A DNA stretch of 42,569 nucleotides, taken from the NCBI GenBank assembly GCA_035528275.1, contig DATKYV010000246.1:1-42569 (forward strand). The letters run 5' to 3'. Under the pieces are notes generated by a model. That model ran no database searches. It was not told where the DNA came from and was given only the letters and a program-made list of their open reading frames with translations. Below, piece after piece: positions 39,394 through 42,569 of the stretch; position 1 is the stretch's first letter; each line of letters opens with the position of its first letter. The position numbers and the translations under genes are program-made. This DNA is from DATKYV01 sp035528275. Its GTDB lineage: Bacteria > Acidobacteriota > Terriglobia > UBA7540.

Positions 39394-40389
39394 TTGTCCG
39401 ACATGATGGTTGCTACGACAGATTGCCCGAGTAGTCCCCACCCCGAGAAACCCACGCGACGGGATTTCCTGAAAGGCGCGACGGGGCTGGCGGCCGGGAC
39501 ATTCGCCGCGCCACCAAGTGCCGCGGTCCAGTCGCCTCCACTCCCCACAGTTGCGTTGGGCGTGCATCGGATCACACGGCTGGTGGCCGGAGGGAATCCG
39601 TTATTCGGGTATTCGCATTTCAACGGCGTCCTGGACCGGCACATGCGCGAGTACTTCACCGACCGGCAAGTGGTCCAGTTCATGCTCGACTGCGAGAAGG
39701 CGGGGATCACCGCCTGGCAGAGCAACTTCCCGGCCCCTTTGGAACGTCAGCTCCCGCTCATTCGCGAGGCCGGGTGCGCGCTGCAGTGGCTCGCACTCGC
39801 CGACCCGTGGGATATCGACCGGAGCGCAGTGACACCGGACACGATCGCGGTCACCGCCAGGAAATGCGCGGTAAGGGCGGCGAAACAGAAACCGATTGCC
39901 ATCGCCATCCGTGGCGTGGAAACCGACCTGCTTTTCAAGGAAGGCCGGCTCGACGTGGTCAAGGATTTCCTGGCCGCCGTGCACGATCTGGGATTTCCCG
40001 CGGGAGTTTCCGCCCACAACCCCGCGGCCATCGAAGCCGTGGAGAGCAAGGGTTGGCCGGTGGACTTCTACATGACCTGTTTCTACTGCGTCAGCAGGAC
40101 GGATGAGGATTTCAGAAAAGAAATCGGCGTCACTCCGGTCGGCGAGACCTACCTGGCCACGGACCCCGCGCGTATGTGTGAAGTGATCCGTAAGGTCAGC
40201 AAGCCATGCCTGGCGTTCAAGATTCTGGCCGCAGGCCGCCGCTGCGACTCGCCCGAAGTGGTTCGCCGGGCGTTTGAGTTCGCGTTCAAGAACATCAAGC
40301 CCACGGATGCGGTGATCGTGGGGATGTTCCCGAAGTTGTCCGACCAGATTGCCGAGAATACTCAGACCGTGCGCCAACTTTGTGCGTAG
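39394..40389 (+). CDS. Tat-exported AKR-like TIM-barrel protein, paralogue 2
   Basis: 331 residues from the TTG at 39394, five bases behind GAGGAGG. ATGs at 39403 and 39406 are alternatives with worse spacing. The Tat signal is TRRDFLKGATGLAAGTF. The same blocks as paralogue 1 appear: ITRLVAGGNPLFGYSHFN, DCEKAGITAWQSNF, IREAGCALQWLALADPWD, FPAGVSAHNPAAIEAVESKG and CLAFKILAAGRRCDSPEVVR. C229-F-Y-C232 is a CxxC motif. The position matching the AKR catalytic His is Arg (IAIRGVETD), so reductase chemistry of the usual kind is unlikely. Most similar to paralogue 3. Confidence 0.75.
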   Translation: MSDMMVATTDCPSSPHPEKPTRRDFLKGATGLAAGTFAAPPSAAVQSPPLPTVALGVHRITRLVAGGNPLFGYSHFNGVLDRHMREYFTDRQVVQFMLDCEKAGITAWQSNFPAPLERQLPLIREAGCALQWLALADPWDIDRSAVTPDTIAVTARKCAVRAAKQKPIAIAIRGVETDLLFKEGRLDVVKDFLAAVHDLGFPAGVSAHNPAAIEAVESKGWPVDFYMTCFYCVSRTDEDFRKEIGVTPVGETYLATDPARMCEVIRKVSKPCLAFKILAAGRRCDSPEVVRRAFEFAFKNIKPTDAVIVGMFPKLSDQIAENTQTVRQLCA

Positions 40390-40446
40390 ACATTCAGCTG
40401 AAGCGAACGGAAGCAAGACAATCATATCTCAGACCATGGAGCCTTC

Positions 40447-41433
40447 ATGACCAGGAGAAAACACCAACACAGGGAAGGAGTAAATCCCGGCGATCCCACG
40501 AGGCGTGACTTTTTGAAAGGCGCTGCGGCCGTCGCGGCAGGTTTGATGGCAACCTCACCCGCCTCGGGCGAGGTGGCTTCAACGCTGCCGACCGTGCCCC
40601 TCGGCCCGCATCGGATCACCCGGCTGATCGCCGGCGGCAACCCGCTCTACGGATATTCTCACTTCAACCCGATTCTCGACCGGCTCATGCGGGACTACTT
40701 CACCGACGAGCGTGTGGTGCAGTTCCTGCTGGATTGCGAGAAAGCCGGCATCAATACTTTTCAGACCAACTTCAAGGAACGGAGCCGGCACCAGCAAGCG
40801 CTCATCCGCGAAGCTGGCTGCAAGATGCACTGGATCTGCCTGTCCGATCCTTGGGACGTGAACCCCAAAGCCAATACGCCCGACGAAATCCGGGACGCTA
40901 CCCTGAAGTGTGTCGACATTGCCGCGCCGTCGAAGCCCATCGGCTTTGCCCATCACGGCAGCGGCACCGACAAACTGTTTCGGGCGGGGAAGCTCGACCT
41001 GATCAAAACCTTTATCAACAAGGTCCATGACATGGGCTTCCCGGCGGGAATCTCCACACACAATCCGAAGGTTGTCGAGATGGTTGAGGAAAAAGGCTGG
41101 TCGAACGACTTTTACATGACCTGCTTCTATTGCGTCACGCGCGAACCCGAGGATTTCGAGAAGGAAATCGGCGTGGTGCCGGTGGGCGAGACGTATCTTT
41201 CCACGGACCCCGAGCGCATGTGCAAGGTGGTGCGCCAGGCGCGGAAGACTTGCCTGGGATTCAAAATCCTCGCCGCGGGCCGAAAATGCAGCTCTCCAGA
41301 GGAGGTGCGTGAGGCCTTCAACTTCGCCTTCAAGAATATCAAGCCCGGGGACGCGACGATTGTCGGCATGTATCCGCGCTTCTCGGATCAGATCAGCGAA
41401 AACGTCCGCATCGTAAGGGAACTCACCGCCTGA
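40447..41433 (+). CDS. Tat-exported AKR-like TIM-barrel protein, paralogue 3
   Basis: 328 residues, 57 bases after paralogue 2. The Tat signal is TRRDFLKGAAAVAAGLMA (RR at 19-20). Blocks are ITRLIAGGNPLYGYSHFN, DCEKAGINTFQTNF, IREAGCKMHWICLSDPWDVN, GFAHHGSGTDKLFRAGKLD, FPAGISTHNPKVVEMVEEKG and CLGFKILAAGRKCSSPEEVR. C226-F-Y-C229 matches paralogue 2. His is kept in FAHHG, but the AKR Asp, Tyr and Lys are not. No cofactor motif is obvious. The three copies probably arose by tandem duplication, and their divergence suggests different substrates. A 194-base gap follows, holding one hairpin at 41556-41573. Confidence 0.75.
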   Translation: MTRRKHQHREGVNPGDPTRRDFLKGAAAVAAGLMATSPASGEVASTLPTVPLGPHRITRLIAGGNPLYGYSHFNPILDRLMRDYFTDERVVQFLLDCEKAGINTFQTNFKERSRHQQALIREAGCKMHWICLSDPWDVNPKANTPDEIRDATLKCVDIAAPSKPIGFAHHGSGTDKLFRAGKLDLIKTFINKVHDMGFPAGISTHNPKVVEMVEEKGWSNDFYMTCFYCVTREPEDFEKEIGVVPVGETYLSTDPERMCKVVRQARKTCLGFKILAAGRKCSSPEEVREAFNFAFKNIKPGDATIVGMYPRFSDQISENVRIVRELTA

Positions 41434-41555
41434 GAAGGCTAGGTCGAGCTTCTCAGATATTGATGCCCCGGGTGCTTGAAAGCTTTCCACAAGGCAAGCT
41501 CACGGAACTATTGCAGCCGGAGTCCCCGGGTGTTAACGTGGTTGTCTGTATTGGG

Positions 41556-41573
41556 ACCCCACAGCGTGGGGGT
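41556..41573. terminator. Hairpin between paralogue 3 and the aldo/keto reductase gene
   Basis: ACCCCAC, loop AGC, GTGGGGGT: a 7-bp stem with one bulged G, in the 194-base gap. A short TTTTACC follows eight bases later. It may end transcription of the paralogue genes. Otherwise nothing is recognised in this gap. Confidence 0.4.
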
Positions 41574-41627
41574 GTGGTGGTTTTACCGGGCCTGAGTATT
41601 TAGCCTGCGAATTTGAGAGGTGATGAG

Positions 41628-42494
41628 ATGAGACGACGGGAGTTTCTGGGGAAGACTGCGTTCGGCCTGGGCGCAGCCTGGCTCGGCTCGAAGATGATCC
41701 CAACAGTCGGGGTGGCGGCACCGGGGAAATTCAGCGCCACGGATATGGTTACGCTGGGACAAACGGGAATTCGAACCACGCGCCTGGCATGCGGCACGGG
41801 CACGGTGGGCTTCAACCACCGCTCCAACCAATCCTCCTTGGGTATCCAGGGGCTGGCGGATCTGCTGTGTCACGGCTACGACCGCGGCTTGCGGTTCCTT
41901 GACACTGCCGACTCTTACGGCACCCACCCCCACGTCGCCGCAGCCCTCAAGAGAATTCCGCGAGACAAGGTCACGGTTCTCACCAAGTCTTGGGCGAGAG
42001 ACGCCCAGGGCATGCGCGCCGACCTCGACCGCTTCCGCAAGGAATTGAATACCGATTACCTGGATATTGTGCTGATGCATTGCCTGACCGAGGGGGATTG
42101 GCCGACGCGCTACAAGGGCGCGATGGACGTGCTCTCCGAGGCGCGGGAGAAGGGAATCATTCGCGCCCACGGGGTTTCCTGCCACTCGATCGAAGCGTTG
42201 CGCGCCGCCGCGCGGACGGCCTGGGTCCAGGTGGATCTGGCCCGCATCAATCCCATCGGTTCGCGCATGGATTCCGATCCGAAGACCGTTCTCGAGGAAT
42301 TGTGGAAGATGCGCGCCGCAGGGAAGGCGGTCATCGGAATGAAAATCCTCGGGCAGGGCGACATGCGAAACCGCGCCGATGAAGCGCTGAGCTTCGCGCT
42401 TTCCCAAGGGGTTCTCGACGCGTTTACGATCGGCGCCGAGAGCCGCACGGAACAGGTGGACTTGCTCCAGCGCATCTCCGCGGTTACGGTCTAG
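41628..42494 (+). CDS. Tat-exported aldo/keto reductase
   Basis: 288 residues from the ATG at 41628 (ribosome site AGAGGTG six bases before). The Tat signal is RRREFLGKTAFGLGAAWLG. The aldo/keto reductase barrel follows, with the full catalytic tetrad: D92 and Y97 in FLDTADSYG, K120 in VLTKSW and H151 in VLMHC. The family end (GKAVIGMKILGQGDMRNRAD, FTIGAESRTEQVDLLQ) is present. Export by Tat fits folding around NADP(H) or another cofactor in the cytoplasm. The C-terminal third aligns in style with the three upstream paralogues, which supports common ancestry. The substrate is unknown. The remaining 75 bases of the window show no feature. Confidence 0.9.
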   Translation: MRRREFLGKTAFGLGAAWLGSKMIPTVGVAAPGKFSATDMVTLGQTGIRTTRLACGTGTVGFNHRSNQSSLGIQGLADLLCHGYDRGLRFLDTADSYGTHPHVAAALKRIPRDKVTVLTKSWARDAQGMRADLDRFRKELNTDYLDIVLMHCLTEGDWPTRYKGAMDVLSEAREKGIIRAHGVSCHSIEALRAAARTAWVQVDLARINPIGSRMDSDPKTVLEELWKMRAAGKAVIGMKILGQGDMRNRADEALSFALSQGVLDAFTIGAESRTEQVDLLQRISAVTV

Positions 42495-42569
42495 TACGGG
42501 GTGCGGGAAGGGCCTTGGGCTCCTCCTTACGCCTGTCGCCGGACCAAGGGCCGAGCCGCATATTTCCTC

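Overview
The window is a GC-rich bacterial chromosome segment with a Gram-negative envelope: a complete tolQ-tolR-tolA-tolB-pal-cpoB set, a lipoprotein Pal and Tat-exported enzymes. Several traits together suggest Acidobacteriota, though no rRNA or marker phylogeny is available here. These are a polyproline-rich Pal with an Ig-like insert, several Tat-signal TIM-barrel proteins, a YpdA-type reductase, miaB followed by a bifunctional-nuclease gene, and an RDD/SpoIIM/DUF58/MoxR/DUF4350/DUF4129 cluster. The phylum is inference.

Layout. 1-2056: 5' part of an M28 metallopeptidase, minus strand, cut by the window edge. 2159-10757: a membrane-associated MoxR cluster. RDD and SpoIIM genes diverge from one shared CATG. 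On the minus strand, a multi-pass membrane protein, DUF4129, DUF4350, MoxR and DUF58 follow one another. Between spoIIM and DUF58 sits a REP-associated tyrosine transposase (RAYT) flanked by at least seven REP hairpins. 10898-17040: a Tat-exported sugar-isomerase-like protein, then nfo, leuS and guaA on the plus strand. 17111-23044: an XRE regulator, a divergent ECF sigma/zinc anti-sigma/Spy-like set, and a MacAB/YknXYZ-type export locus. The export genes and the small secreted-protein gene behind them carry at least six visible frameshifts or stop codons. 23130-29257: ssb, cpoB, pal, tolB, tolA, tolR and tolQ, minus strand. 29444-36719: recN, miaB, a bifunctional nuclease, parAB, two small unknown genes and ypdA. 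36813-42494: a secreted glycine-rich protein, a lone nuoI, three tandem Tat-exported AKR-like paralogues and one true aldo/keto reductase.

How it fits together. The Tol-Pal genes form one functional block for outer-membrane constriction. The sigma/anti-sigma/Spy-like genes look like an envelope-stress module whose natural downstream output, the export system, appears broken or poorly sequenced. The MoxR block probably forms a chaperone and membrane-remodelling module of unknown substrate.

The items most worth following up are four. First, the RAYT/REP island, whose GTAG feet double as stop codons of neighbouring genes. Second, the dense cluster of lesions confined to 19.1-23.05 kb. Third, the tandem Tat-exported AKR-like proteins that have lost the catalytic tetrad and gained a CxxC. 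Fourth, the long inverted repeat between leuS and guaA that encodes the first residues of GuaA. No rRNA, tRNA or CRISPR array was seen by eye.
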